Origin: Streptomyces sp. GSL17-111
GTDB lineage: Bacteria; Actinomycetota; Actinomycetes; Streptomycetales; Streptomycetaceae
DNA length: 64,000 nt
Assembly (NCBI RefSeq): GCF_037911585.1
Contig: NZ_JBAJNS010000001.1
Location: 4,139,501 to 4,203,500, forward strand
Direction: 5' to 3'
The stretch's first letter is position 1; each line of letters starts with the position of its first letter. Below are positions 40,869 to 50,135 of this stretch, piece by piece. Both the position numbers and the translations under genes were made by a program. The notes under the pieces are model-generated. The model saw nothing but the letters and a program-made list of their open reading frames with translations, searched no databases and was not told the origin of the DNA.

Positions 40869-43172
40869 CTAGCGGGGCGTCGGCCCCTCCCTGCCGTCGC
40901 CCTCGGGCTTGCCGTCGGACTCCGGTCCGTCGGCCGCGTCGCCCGAACCGTCGCCGTCGCCGTCCTCGCTGCCCGTGTCGTCGCCCGGGGTGTCGGGTGA
41001 ACCGTCGCCCCGCACCGCCGTGGGGCCCGTGTCCGACGGCCCGTCCCCGTCCTCACCGCCGTCCTCGCCGCCGTCCTCCTCGGGGCTGCCGGAGGCGCCG
41101 TCGCTGGGCAGCGGGGAGGGCTTGGGCACCTTCGGTGACAGCTCGAAGGCGCGGACCGGTTCTCCGGCCAGGGCGGCCGCGGTGTACTGGCCCCAGATGC
41201 GGGCCGGGAAGCCGCTGCCGCTGATCTTGGCCAGTCCGGCCGCGCCGTGCAGGGCCTTCTGGGCGCCGGTCTCGGGGTCCTGCCCCATGACGGCGACGAC
41301 GGTGGCGAGCTCGGGTGTGTAGCCGGCGAACCAGGCGGCGCGGTCCTTCTCGGCGGTGCCGGTCTTCCCGGCGGCCGGTCGGCCCGCGCTCTGCGCGGCG
41401 GTGCCGGTGCCGCCCTCGACGACGCCCCGGAGCAGCGCGGTCGCGGCGTCGGCGGCCACCCGGGGGACTGCCTGTACGCCCTCGACCTCGGGGACCTTGA
41501 TCTCCTCCTTGCCCCGGGTGACCTCCGTCACCAGCCGGTGGTCGACGCGCTCGCCGTGGTGGGCGAGAGTGGCGTAGGCCTGCGCGAGGTGCAGGGTGCT
41601 CGGGGTGGCCGTGCCGAGCGAGATGGACGCGCCGGCGTCGCGCAGGGCGGGGGTGTCCTCGGGGATGCCCGCGTTGACCAGCGTCTCGCGGACGTTGTCG
41701 GGCCCGACGTCCACCCCCATCTGGGCGAAGACGGCGTTGACGGACTGGTCCATGGCCTCGCTGACGGGGATGTCGTCGAAGGACCGGTCGCCCTCGTTCT
41801 GCGGGTTGTAGCCGATGGCGCGGCCGTCGTTGACGACCTCGCGCTTGCTCGTGCCGTCGTAGACGCTGCTCGGCCCGATGGCCTCGCCGTCCTGCGTCCG
41901 GGACCGGTTGGCGATGGCGGAGGCGTAGACGAACGGCTTGAAGGTGGAGGCGGCCTGGTAGTCGGTGCGGGTGGCGTTGTTGGTGTACTGCTCGGTGTAG
42001 TCCACGCCGCCGTACATGGCGACGACGTCACCGGTGGCCACCTCGATGGACGTGCCGCCCGCACGCACGTAGCCGTCCACCTCGCGTTCCTCGCTGAGGT
42101 TGCTCTGCAACTGCTCGTCGACGGCCTGCACGAGAGCCTCCTGCCGGTCCTTGTCGAGGGTGGTGGTGATGCGGAAGCCGCCGCCGGCGAGCCGCGAGGT
42201 GCTGACGATGCCGTGGCTGTCGAGGTAGTCCCGCACGGCTTCGAGCAGGTAGCCGCGCTGGCCGGAGAGGGCCATGGGCGGTTCGATCGCGCGCGGTGTG
42301 GGGAACTCCATGGCCGCCCGCCGGGACTCGGTCAGCCAGCCCTCGCCGACCATGCCGTCGAGCACGTAGTTCCAGCGGGCGACGGCCCGCGGCTCGTTGT
42401 CGGGGTTGGCGATGACGTCGTAGCGGCTGGGGGAGTTGACGAGTGCCGCGAGGTAGGCGCCCTCGGCCGTGGTGAGGTCGCTCGCGTCCTTGTCGTAGTA
42501 GGCGTGGGCGGCGGCCTGGATGCCGTAGGCGTTGCGGCCGAAGTAGCTGGTGTTGAGGTATCCGGCGAGGATCTCGCTCTTGCCGACCTCCTGATCCAGC
42601 TTCATCGCGATGATGAACTCCTCCGCCTTGCGGGTGAGGGTCCGCTCCTGCGAGAGGTAGTAGTTCTTGACGTACTGCTGCGTGATCGTGGAGCCGGACT
42701 GGGTGCCCTCGCCGCGCAGCATGTTCCAGCCGGCCCGGACCATGGCCGTGGGGTCGACGCCCGACTCGTGGTAGAAGTCGCGGTCCTCGGCGGCCAGCAT
42801 GGCGTGCTGGGTGTCCTTCGGCACCTGGGCGAGCGTCACGTTCTCCCGGTTCACGTCGCCGTCCTTGGCGAGCAGTGTGCCGTCGGAGTAAAGGTAGACG
42901 TTGCTCTGCGTGGTGGCGGCGCGGTTGGGCTCGGGGATCGGCACGAGCAGGTACCCGAGGACGAGGGCGCCCGCGACGAGCACCACGGACACCAGGAAGG
43001 CGCCCACCAGCATGCGCCAGGTGGGGAAGAGGCGCCGCCACCCGGTGCGCCTGCGGGTGCCGCGCTCCCGGGACGGCGTGGGGGCGCCGGCCTCGTCCGC
43101 CGGGCCCGCGCCGGGGCGCGGGGCGTCGGCGCCGGGCGTCGCGTCGTCGCCGCGTGTCGGCTCGTCACTCAT
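40869..43172 (-). CDS. Bifunctional class A penicillin-binding protein (PBP1A-like)
   Basis: A 767-residue murein synthase. After a disordered cytoplasmic tail and one membrane helix (LVGAFLVSVVLVAGALVLGYLLV) comes the GT51 glycosyltransferase: LAAEDRDFYHESGVDP (catalytic Glu), GSTITQQYVKNYYLSQERTL, KAEEFIIAMKLD. The transpeptidase has ASTFKPFVYASA (Ser-x-x-Lys), the SVN motif in QSVNAVFAQMG, and AGKTGTAEKD (KTG). The C-terminal 85 residues are Asp/Gly/Pro-rich and disordered. The start ATG at 43172 gives MSDEPTRGDDATPG. The promoter carries two overlapping inverted repeats. Confidence 0.94.
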   Translation of the reverse strand: MSDEPTRGDDATPGADAPRPGAGPADEAGAPTPSRERGTRRRTGWRRLFPTWRMLVGAFLVSVVLVAGALVLGYLLVPIPEPNRAATTQSNVYLYSDGTLLAKDGDVNRENVTLAQVPKDTQHAMLAAEDRDFYHESGVDPTAMVRAGWNMLRGEGTQSGSTITQQYVKNYYLSQERTLTRKAEEFIIAMKLDQEVGKSEILAGYLNTSYFGRNAYGIQAAAHAYYDKDASDLTTAEGAYLAALVNSPSRYDVIANPDNEPRAVARWNYVLDGMVGEGWLTESRRAAMEFPTPRAIEPPMALSGQRGYLLEAVRDYLDSHGIVSTSRLAGGGFRITTTLDKDRQEALVQAVDEQLQSNLSEEREVDGYVRAGGTSIEVATGDVVAMYGGVDYTEQYTNNATRTDYQAASTFKPFVYASAIANRSRTQDGEAIGPSSVYDGTSKREVVNDGRAIGYNPQNEGDRSFDDIPVSEAMDQSVNAVFAQMGVDVGPDNVRETLVNAGIPEDTPALRDAGASISLGTATPSTLHLAQAYATLAHHGERVDHRLVTEVTRGKEEIKVPEVEGVQAVPRVAADAATALLRGVVEGGTGTAAQSAGRPAAGKTGTAEKDRAAWFAGYTPELATVVAVMGQDPETGAQKALHGAAGLAKISGSGFPARIWGQYTAAALAGEPVRAFELSPKVPKPSPLPSDGASGSPEEDGGEDGGEDGDGPSDTGPTAVRGDGSPDTPGDDTGSEDGDGDGSGDAADGPESDGKPEGDGREGPTPR

Positions 43173-43485
43173 CTGTCCGCAGACTCCTCGTCCGGCGTCT
43201 CGTTCCGCAGGGCAGGCTGCCCGACTGGTCGGGAACGTTCTTCCCATATCACTCAAACACGCATCAAACGCCATCGCCCCCAGGACACTCCAGCATCCCG
43301 GCGAACCGGCCCCGGCCGGGGCGGCGTCCGGCGGAAAACCGGTGGCCCGCCGCCTGGTCCGTCGCTAGGCTCCCCCAGCCGCGCGCCACCGATCCGGCGC
43401 GTCCACCACCGCCACCGCCACCGCCACCACCGCCGACGGAGCTCCCTCGGCCGGTGGCCGACCGACGCCGAAGGGGACCCGGACG
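43173..43485. other. Divergent region between the PBP and ABC-2 exporter genes
   Basis: About 310 nt. It holds two adjacent inverted repeats near the PBP start (43220-43233 and 43231-43245) and a CCACCG-type triplet repeat run (43403-43434). The ABC operon ribosome site AAGGGGA precedes 43486. Confidence 0.55.
43220..43245. promoter_or_regulatory. Two overlapping inverted repeats upstream of the PBP gene
   Basis: CCCGAC-TG-GTCGGG (43220-43233) and GGGAA-CGTTC-TTCCC (43231-43245) share three bases. They lie 48-73 nt upstream of the PBP start codon and may be overlapping regulator sites. Confidence 0.45.
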
Positions 43486-44295
43486 ATGCATGCCGCGCGG
43501 CTCGCTCTCGTGGTGGCCGTCGGCAGCTTCCGCCGGTACGCCACCTACCGCGTCGCCACCGTCGCCGGGGTCGTCACCAACACGGTCTTCGGCTTCATCC
43601 TCGCCTACACCTTCACCGCCCTGTGGAGCGAGCGCCCCCGGCTGGGCGGCTACGAACTGCCGCAGGCCCTCGCCTTCGTGTGGATCGGGCAGGCCCTGCT
43701 CGCCGCCACCGCGCTGATGGGCGGCGGGGCCGAGAACGAGTTGCAGGGGCGCATCCGCAGCGGTGACGTGGCGGTGGACCTCTACCGGCCGGCCGACCTC
43801 CAGCTGTGGTGGCTCGCGGCCGACCTCGGGCGGGCGGCGTTCCAGCTGCTGGGCCGGGGCGCGGTCCCCCTGGCCGTCGGGGCGCTGGCGTTCCCGCTGG
43901 CACTGCCGACGACACCGCTGCCGTGGCTGCTGTTCCTGACGTCGGTGGCGCTCGGCGTGGTGGTCGGCTTCGCGCTGCGGTACCTGGTGGTGCTCACCTC
44001 GTTCTGGCTGTTGGACGGCAGCGGGGTGAGCGCGATGAGCGGGCTGCTCGGTGTCTTCTTCTCCGGCATGCTGCTGCCGCTGACGCTCTTCCCCGGCGCG
44101 TTCGGGGAGACGGTGCGCCTGCTGCCGTGGTCGTCGATGCTCCAGGTCCCCGCCGACGTCCTGCTGGGGGTGCGGCAGGGCGCGGACGCGGCGCGGGGGC
44201 TGGGTTTCCAGGCGCTGTGGGCGCTCGCGCTGCTGGGCGCCGGGCGGCTCGTCCAGCGCGCGGCGATCCGCCGGGTGGTGGTGCAGGGTGGTTGA
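43486..44295 (+). CDS. ABC-2 type exporter permease, first subunit
   Basis: A 269-residue membrane protein with about six helices. MHAARLALVVAVGSFRRYATYRVAT is followed by hydrophobic segments, with the motif GRIRSGDVAVDLYRPADLQLWWLAADLGRA typical of the ABC-2/DUF990 group. It pairs with the next permease (8-nt overlap) and an ATPase to form an export complex of unknown substrate. AAGGGGA precedes the ATG. Confidence 0.88.
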   Translation: MHAARLALVVAVGSFRRYATYRVATVAGVVTNTVFGFILAYTFTALWSERPRLGGYELPQALAFVWIGQALLAATALMGGGAENELQGRIRSGDVAVDLYRPADLQLWWLAADLGRAAFQLLGRGAVPLAVGALAFPLALPTTPLPWLLFLTSVALGVVVGFALRYLVVLTSFWLLDGSGVSAMSGLLGVFFSGMLLPLTLFPGAFGETVRLLPWSSMLQVPADVLLGVRQGADAARGLGFQALWALALLGAGRLVQRAAIRRVVVQGG

Positions 44296-45094
44296 CGGGG
44301 CGCGGGCCTACGGGCTGATCGTGGCGATGTGGGTGCGTTCGACCGTCGCCTACCGGGCGTCGTTCCTCATGGCGGTGGCGGTCAACTTCGCCGTCACCGG
44401 GCTCGACTTCGCCGCCATCATGATCATGTTCACGCACGTGGACGCGCTGGGCGGCTTCACCGTGGCGGAGGTGGCGTTCCTCTACGGCACGACCGGTATG
44501 GCGCTCGGCCTGGCCGACCTCCTGCTGGGCTCGATGGACAAGCTGGGCGCCCGGCTGCGGGACGGCACCCTGGACACCCTGCTCGTCCGCCCCGTGCCGG
44601 TCTTCTTCCAGGTGGCGGCCGACCGTTTCGCGCTGCGCCGCCTCGGCCGCGTCAGCCAGAGCCTGCTGGTGCTGGGCTGGTCGCTCACGCAGCTGGAGAC
44701 GGCCGACTGGTCGGTCGTGCAGGTGGCCCTGGTCCCCGTCATGGTGCTGAGCGGCACCGCGATCTTCGGGGCGGTCTTCGCCTGCGGCGCGGCGTTCCAG
44801 TTCTGGGCGCAGGACGCGTCGGAGGTGCAGAACTCCTTCACCTACGGCGGCAACACGCTGTTGCAGTACCCGCCGACGGTCTTCGCGACGGAGCTGGTCA
44901 AGGGCGTGACGTTCGTCGTGCCGCTGGCCTTCGTCAACTGGCTTCCCGCGCTGCGCGTCCTGGGGCGCGACGATCCGCTCGGCCTGCCGGGGTGGGTGGA
45001 CTTCGCCTCGCCGGCCGTCGCCGCGCTGTGCTGCGCGGTGGCGGCCGTGGCGTGGCGGCGGGGGCTGCGCGGCTACCGCAGCACGGGGAGTTGA
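44288..45094 (+). CDS. ABC-2 type exporter permease, second subunit
   Basis: A 268-residue permease with about six helices. The conserved cytoplasmic stretch KLGARLRDGTLDTLLVRPVPVFFQVAADRFALRRLGR matches the partner permease's GRIRSGDVAVDLYRP element. The Gln-rich FWAQDASEVQNSFTYGGNTLLQYPP is also family-typical. The GTG start lies inside the previous gene, so translation is coupled. Confidence 0.88.
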   Translation: MVDGARAYGLIVAMWVRSTVAYRASFLMAVAVNFAVTGLDFAAIMIMFTHVDALGGFTVAEVAFLYGTTGMALGLADLLLGSMDKLGARLRDGTLDTLLVRPVPVFFQVAADRFALRRLGRVSQSLLVLGWSLTQLETADWSVVQVALVPVMVLSGTAIFGAVFACGAAFQFWAQDASEVQNSFTYGGNTLLQYPPTVFATELVKGVTFVVPLAFVNWLPALRVLGRDDPLGLPGWVDFASPAVAALCCAVAAVAWRRGLRGYRSTGS

Positions 45095-45123
45095 CCGGTG
45101 TCCGGACCAGCGTGGGGAGCGAC

Positions 45124-46131
45124 GTGGAACTGATCGAACTGGACGGCCTGGAGAAGGTCTTCACCGTGCGCCGCTCGGCGGGGCGGCTGCGCCGCACCCG
45201 GCACGAGGTGCGGGCGGTCGACGGCATCAGCTGCACCGTCCGGCGCGGTGAGATGGTCGGCTACATCGGGCCGAACGGCGCCGGGAAGTCCACGACGATC
45301 AAGATGCTCACCGGCATCCTGACGCCCAGCGGCGGACGGCTGCGGGTCGCCGGGATCGATCCCGCCCGGGAGCGCACGAAGTTGGCCGGCCGGATCGGCG
45401 TCGTCTTCGGGCAGCGCACGACGCTGTGGTGGGACCTGCCGCTGCGCGACTCCTACGCGCTGGTGCGGCGCCTGTACCGCGTCCCGGAGGCGCGCTACCG
45501 GGCGAACCTGGAGCGCTGCGTGGAGCTGCTCGACCTGGCTCCGCTGCTGGACGTGCCGGTACGGCAGCTCTCCCTGGGCCAGCGGATGCGCGGGGACATC
45601 GCCGCGGCGCTGCTGCACGACCCGGAGGTGCTCTACCTCGACGAGCCGACGATCGGGCTGGACGTCGTCAGCAAGGCGAAGGTGCGCGGCTTCCTGCGGG
45701 AGGTCAACGCCGAGCGGGGCACGACGGTGCTGCTCACCACGCACGACCTCAGCGACATCGAGCAGCTCTGCGACCGGGTCATGGTGATCGACCACGGGCG
45801 GCTGGTCCACGACGGCGGGCTCGACGCCCTGCACGCGGCGGGGGAGAGCGAACGCGTCCTCGTCGTCGACCTGGAGCGTCCGACGGCGCCCATCGCCGTG
45901 CCGGGCGCCCGGTTCGTGCGTGCCGACGGCCCGCGCCAGTGGCTCGCGTTCCCCGCGTCGGCCAGTGCGGCCCCCGTGGTCGCGGCCATCGCCGAACGGT
46001 ATCCGCTGGCCGATCTGTCGGTGCGCGAGCCGGACATCGAGCAGGTCATCGCGCGGCTGTACACGGAGGGCCGGGAACGCGGAGCGCCCACACCCGGTCG
46101 GGACTCCGGCCGGGAGCCCGGCCGGGTGTGA
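45124..46131 (+). CDS. ABC transporter ATP-binding protein
   Basis: A 335-residue ATPase driving the two upstream permeases. Walker A is GYIGPNGAGKSTTIKMLTG, the signature is LSLGQRMRGDIAAALLH, Walker B is EVLYLDEPTIGLD and the switch His is LLTTHDLSDIEQL. After residue 240 a C-terminal domain of about 90 residues continues. Alternative starts are TTG 45091 (overlapping the permease stop) and GTG 45112; I chose GTG 45124 (VELIELDGLEKVF) from conservation. Confidence 0.9.
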   Translation: MELIELDGLEKVFTVRRSAGRLRRTRHEVRAVDGISCTVRRGEMVGYIGPNGAGKSTTIKMLTGILTPSGGRLRVAGIDPARERTKLAGRIGVVFGQRTTLWWDLPLRDSYALVRRLYRVPEARYRANLERCVELLDLAPLLDVPVRQLSLGQRMRGDIAAALLHDPEVLYLDEPTIGLDVVSKAKVRGFLREVNAERGTTVLLTTHDLSDIEQLCDRVMVIDHGRLVHDGGLDALHAAGESERVLVVDLERPTAPIAVPGARFVRADGPRQWLAFPASASAAPVVAAIAERYPLADLSVREPDIEQVIARLYTEGRERGAPTPGRDSGREPGRV

Positions 46132-46146
46132 CCGGTGCGCTCGGCG

Positions 46147-47484
46147 TCACAGCTCGGTCGGGTCCGTCCCGGGAACGTGGTGGAGGTCGGCGAGGTCGAT
46201 GGCGGCGGCCAGGGCGCGGTTGCCGTTGTCACTCGGGTGGAGGTGGTCCCCTGAGTCGTAGGCGGCGCGCAGCCGCTGCGGGGCCTGCGGATCGCGCACG
46301 GCGGCGTCGAAGTCGGCGACGGCGTCGAAGACCGTGCTCGTGCGGATGCGTTCGTTGACGGCGAGCCGGACGGCCTCCAGCCTCGGGGAGTGCTCGTCGT
46401 GGCCGCCGAACGGGGTCAGCGTGGTGCCGATGACGCGCAGGCCGCGCTGCTGCGCCCGGGCGGCCAGCTGTTCCAGGCCGCTCACGAGGGTCTCCGCGTC
46501 CATCCGCCGGGGCGAGCGCATCAGGTCGTTGAGGCCCAGCTGGAGGACGACGGTGCGCACGCCGGTGCGGGAGAGGACGTCCCGCTCCAGCCGGTGGAAC
46601 CCGCTCTCGCCGTTCGCGGGGGAGCCGGCGGGCGCGTCCGCCAGGGCCCGGTTCCCGCTGATGCCGGCGTTGAGGACGCTGTGGGCGGGCGCGCCCGGCT
46701 CGGTGCGCAGCCGCTCGGCGAGGAAGTCCGTCCAGCGGCGGTTGGCGCCGGTGCTGGAGGCGATGCCGTCGGTGATCGAGTCGCCGAGGGCGACGATCGC
46801 GCCGGTGGTCTCGGTGGTCCAGACGTCCACACCGGTCACGTACCGCCAGTACGGGGTGGGTTCGGTGTAGGCGGTGCCCTCGACCGCGCCGGCCCGGTCG
46901 CCGTGCGCGAGGTAGCTGGTCTGCCGTGCGAAGGGGTGGTAGGTCGCGGGGCCGGAGACGCCGGGGGTGTGGACGGTCACCAGCAGGTCGGTGGCCTGCG
47001 GGACACGGAGCCGCACCGGGTCGGAGACGACGCGGCCGCCGGGCGGCAGGGTCACCGACGTCTCGGTCCCGAACGTCAGCCGCCGCATCGTGCCCGCCTT
47101 GGCGGTGGGCGTGCTGGGGGCGGCGGCCACGGCGACGGTGGCGTGCGTGACGGTCAGCGGGGCGGTCCCGAAGAGGTTGGACAGGTGGACGCGGGCCGCC
47201 GTCCCGCCCACGGTGGTGTGGACGACGTTGCGCACCGAGCGGTCCGGGTGGCCGTAGGGGTTCCGGGGTTCGGCGGCGGCGGGAGCGGTGGCCCAGGTGC
47301 CGACCCAGCTGCCCGAGGAGGCCGCCGCGCCCGTGCCGGGCCCGCCCGTCCGGCTCCCGGCACCGGCCGGTCCGCCACCGAACCCCACGTATATGACGCC
47401 CGAGACGGCGATCACGAGCGCGGCGAGCCCGGCCAGCAGGAGGTAGCCCGGGCCGCGTCGCGCGGGCGGTGTGCCAGTGGTCAT
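46147..47484 (-). CDS. Secreted SGNH/GDSL hydrolase
   Basis: A 445-residue extracellular or membrane-anchored esterase-like protein. An N-terminal helix (YLLLAGLAALVIAVSGVIYVGF) is followed by a beta-rich domain. The SGNH hydrolase comes next: IVALGDSITDGIAS (Ser), VLNAGISGNRALAD (Gly/Asn), QLGLNDLMRSP (Asn) and SGDHLHPSDNG (Asp and His). It resembles rhamnogalacturonan-acetylesterase-like GDSL enzymes of actinomycetes. The ATG at 47484 (MTTGTPPARRGPG) is chosen because upstream codons lack a signal. Confidence 0.9.
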   Translation of the reverse strand: MTTGTPPARRGPGYLLLAGLAALVIAVSGVIYVGFGGGPAGAGSRTGGPGTGAAASSGSWVGTWATAPAAAEPRNPYGHPDRSVRNVVHTTVGGTAARVHLSNLFGTAPLTVTHATVAVAAAPSTPTAKAGTMRRLTFGTETSVTLPPGGRVVSDPVRLRVPQATDLLVTVHTPGVSGPATYHPFARQTSYLAHGDRAGAVEGTAYTEPTPYWRYVTGVDVWTTETTGAIVALGDSITDGIASSTGANRRWTDFLAERLRTEPGAPAHSVLNAGISGNRALADAPAGSPANGESGFHRLERDVLSRTGVRTVVLQLGLNDLMRSPRRMDAETLVSGLEQLAARAQQRGLRVIGTTLTPFGGHDEHSPRLEAVRLAVNERIRTSTVFDAVADFDAAVRDPQAPQRLRAAYDSGDHLHPSDNGNRALAAAIDLADLHHVPGTDPTEL

Positions 47485-47699
47485 GCTCGGTCTGCCCCTC
47501 CGCACCGGTCGTTCGCGGGTGCCATGGTCCCACGCGCCCGCACGCCGTCCGGCACGTGCCCGGGGGCGTCCTTCGCCACAGCGCGGGCGGCGGTGCGCCG
47601 GGCTCGGTGGTCCTGCCGGACGCACGTCACGCCGGGCGCGTTCCCCGTTCGGGGCCATCACCCCGCACAATCGGTGCCAGGCGCGGAACGGGTGGAGTG

Positions 47700-49046
47700 A
47701 TGACACGTACAGAGCAGGATGCGGTGGACGGGGCGCACGGCGGCGGACGCGGCGGGGGCGGGCCGGGCGGGATCACCCGGGACCTCGGCGCATTCACGGC
47801 GGCCGACGTGGAGAAGCAGCGCGGCGTACGGCAGATGAAGGCCATCGCGACGGGTGCGCTCGTCCTGGCGGCCGTCGTGTACGGCCTGGCGACGTGGGCC
47901 GAGCACGCCGGGGCGGGGCCGTGGGCCGGCTACGTCGCGGCCGCCGCCGAGGCCGGCATGGTCGGGGCGCTGGCGGACTGGTTCGCGGTCACGGCCCTGT
48001 TCAAACGGCCGATGGGGCTGCCCATTCCGCACACGGCGATCATCCGCACCAAGAAGGACCAGCTCGGGCAGAACCTCGGGGACTTCGTCGGGGACAACTT
48101 CCTCTCCGACGACGTGGTGCGCTCGCGGCTGCGTGCCGTGGGGATCGGCTCCCGGCTCGGCGGGTGGCTGGCCGAACCCGAGCACGCGGACCGGGTGACG
48201 GCCGAACTGGCGGCCGCCGTGCGCGGCGCGCTCACCGTACTGCGGGACGCGGACGTCCAGGCCGTCGTCGGCGAGGCCATCAACCGGCGGGCCGACGCGC
48301 GGGAGATCGCGCCGGGGCTGGGCCGTCTGTTGGAGCGTGTCGTCGAGGACCACGGGCACCGGCGCGCCCTGGACCTGGTGTGCCTGCGGGCCCACGACTG
48401 GCTGGTGCGCCACCGGGAGCAGGTCATGGAGGCGGTCGCGGGCGGCGCGCCCGGCTGGACGCCCCGGTTCGTGGACCACAAGATCGGCGAGCGCGTCTAC
48501 AAGGAGCTGTTGCGCTTCGCGGCGGAGATCCGCGACGTGCCCGACCATCCGGCGCGGGTCGCCGTGGACCGTTTCCTCGGGGACTTCGCCCGCGACCTCC
48601 AGGACGACCCGGAGACCCGGGCGCGGGTGGAGCGGCTGAAGTCCGAGGTGCTGGCGCGGGACGAGGTGCAGGAGCTGATCGCCTCGGCGTGGTCGTCGGT
48701 GCGGGCGATGATCGTGGCGGCTGCGGAGGACGAGCGGAGCGCGCTGCGGCTGCGGGCGCGGTCGTCGCTGCTGTCGTTGGGGCGGCGGCTGGCGGCGGAC
48801 GGGCGGCTCCAGAACAAGGTGGACGACTGGGTCGAGGGTGCGGCGGCCTACGTCGTCACCACCTACCGGCACGAGATCACGTCGCTGATCACCGAGACCG
48901 TCGCGGGCTGGGACGCGGACCAGACGGCCCGCAAGATCGAGGCCAACATCGGTCGTGACCTGCAGTTCATCCGGATCAACGGCACGGTCGTCGGCGCGCT
49001 GGCCGGTCTGGCGATCCACACCGCCACGCGTGCGCTGGGGGGCTGA
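47700..49046 (+). CDS. DUF445 membrane protein
   Basis: A 448-residue protein of family DUF445. Residues 50-110 contain the membrane signature GALVLAAVVYGLATWAEHAG, then YVAAAAEAGMVGALADWFAVTALFKRPMGLPIPHTAIIRTKKDQLGQNLG. The rest is helical, with a C-terminal hydrophobic end (INGTVVGALAGLAIHTATRAL). A linking role between membrane and envelope has been suggested for the family but is not proven. ATG 47700 follows GGTGGAG. Confidence 0.9.
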   Translation: MTRTEQDAVDGAHGGGRGGGGPGGITRDLGAFTAADVEKQRGVRQMKAIATGALVLAAVVYGLATWAEHAGAGPWAGYVAAAAEAGMVGALADWFAVTALFKRPMGLPIPHTAIIRTKKDQLGQNLGDFVGDNFLSDDVVRSRLRAVGIGSRLGGWLAEPEHADRVTAELAAAVRGALTVLRDADVQAVVGEAINRRADAREIAPGLGRLLERVVEDHGHRRALDLVCLRAHDWLVRHREQVMEAVAGGAPGWTPRFVDHKIGERVYKELLRFAAEIRDVPDHPARVAVDRFLGDFARDLQDDPETRARVERLKSEVLARDEVQELIASAWSSVRAMIVAAAEDERSALRLRARSSLLSLGRRLAADGRLQNKVDDWVEGAAAYVVTTYRHEITSLITETVAGWDADQTARKIEANIGRDLQFIRINGTVVGALAGLAIHTATRALGG

Positions 49047-49227
49047 CGACACCGGCTCACGCCGTCGGCCGACGACACCGGCTGACGACGGGCGGCGACG
49101 GATTTCGTGGAAGTTACGGTCCAGTACGTGGATAGTGGTTGCGCTCTTGTGAGCGTTTCTTGGAGGATCGCCCAATTCCTCTGATGGCCGTCCCCATCGC
49201 GACCCCTCACCACTTCGGAGTGTGACT

Positions 49228-50085
49228 GTGAAGCTGCTGCGTGTCGGGCCCACGGGGGCGGAACGTCCGGCGGCCCTGGACGAGGCCGGAACCCTGCGGG
49301 ACCTGTCGGGCCTCGTCGCGGACATCGACGGCACGGTGCTCGCCGACGCCGCCGCGCTCGCCCGCGTCCGGGCGGCCCTGGCCGGCCGGGCCCTGCCCGC
49401 CCTGGAACCCACCCGGCTGCGCGTCGGCCCCCCGGTGGGCGCCATCGGAAAGATCGTCTGCATCGGCCTCAACTACCGCGACCACGCCGAGGAGACGGGC
49501 CAGCCCGTCCCGGCGGAACCGCTGGTCTTCCTCAAGGCCCCGGACACCGTCGTCGGCCCGCGGGACACCGTCCTCGTGCCGCGCGGCAGCGAGAAGACGG
49601 ACTGGGAGGTCGAACTCGCCGTCGTCATCGGCCGGACCGCCCGCTACCTGGAGACCGACGAGCAGGCGCGCGCCGTGATCGCGGGCTACACGATCACCCA
49701 CGACGTCTCCGAGCGGGCGTTCATGCTCGAACGCGGCGGCCAGTGGGACAAGGGCAAGAACTGCGAGACGTTCAACCCGCTCGGCCCCTACCTGGTGACG
49801 GCCGACGAGATCCCCGACCCGCAGGCGCTCGGCCTGCGCACGTGGGTCAACGGCACGCTGCGGCAGGACGGCACGACGGCCGACCAGATCTTCTCCGTGG
49901 CCGAGGTCGTGCGCCACCTCAGTCAGTTCATGACGCTGCGCCCCGGCGACGTCGTCAACACCGGGACGCCGGCCGGGGTGGCGAACGGACAGCCGGAGCC
50001 CAAGCCGTTCCTGCGGGCCGGCGACGTGGTCGAGTTGGAGATCGACGGCCTGGGACGGCAGCGCACCGAGCTGAAACCGGCGTGA
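49228..50085 (+). CDS. Fumarylacetoacetate hydrolase family protein
   Basis: A protein of about 285 residues with the FAH fold, which hydrolyses or decarboxylates 2-oxo-3-ene acid-type substrates such as acylpyruvates using Mg2+. Key residues appear in GKIVCIGLNYRDHAEETG, TDWEVELAVVIGRTARY (two Glu metal ligands), GYTITHDVSERAFM (Asp) and VVNTGTPAGVANG. GGAG sits 7 nt before the GTG at 49228; a GTG two codons earlier is too close. It is convergent with an oxidoreductase gene. Confidence 0.92.
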   Translation: MKLLRVGPTGAERPAALDEAGTLRDLSGLVADIDGTVLADAAALARVRAALAGRALPALEPTRLRVGPPVGAIGKIVCIGLNYRDHAEETGQPVPAEPLVFLKAPDTVVGPRDTVLVPRGSEKTDWEVELAVVIGRTARYLETDEQARAVIAGYTITHDVSERAFMLERGGQWDKGKNCETFNPLGPYLVTADEIPDPQALGLRTWVNGTLRQDGTTADQIFSVAEVVRHLSQFMTLRPGDVVNTGTPAGVANGQPEPKPFLRAGDVVELEIDGLGRQRTELKPA

Positions 50086-50093
50086 GGCCGCGC

Positions 50094-50123
50094 CCGCCGC
50101 CCCTCCGGAACCCGGGGCGGCGG
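50094..50123. terminator. Bidirectional hairpin between convergent genes
   Basis: A perfect 10-bp stem (50094-50103 with 50114-50123) lies between the FAH and oxidoreductase stops. Confidence 0.75.
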
Positions 50124-50135
50124 CGGGCGGGGGCG

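Noticed and set aside
43403..43434. CCACCG triplet repeat as a functional element
   Set aside because: Short simple repeats are common in GC-rich DNA; no evidence for function.
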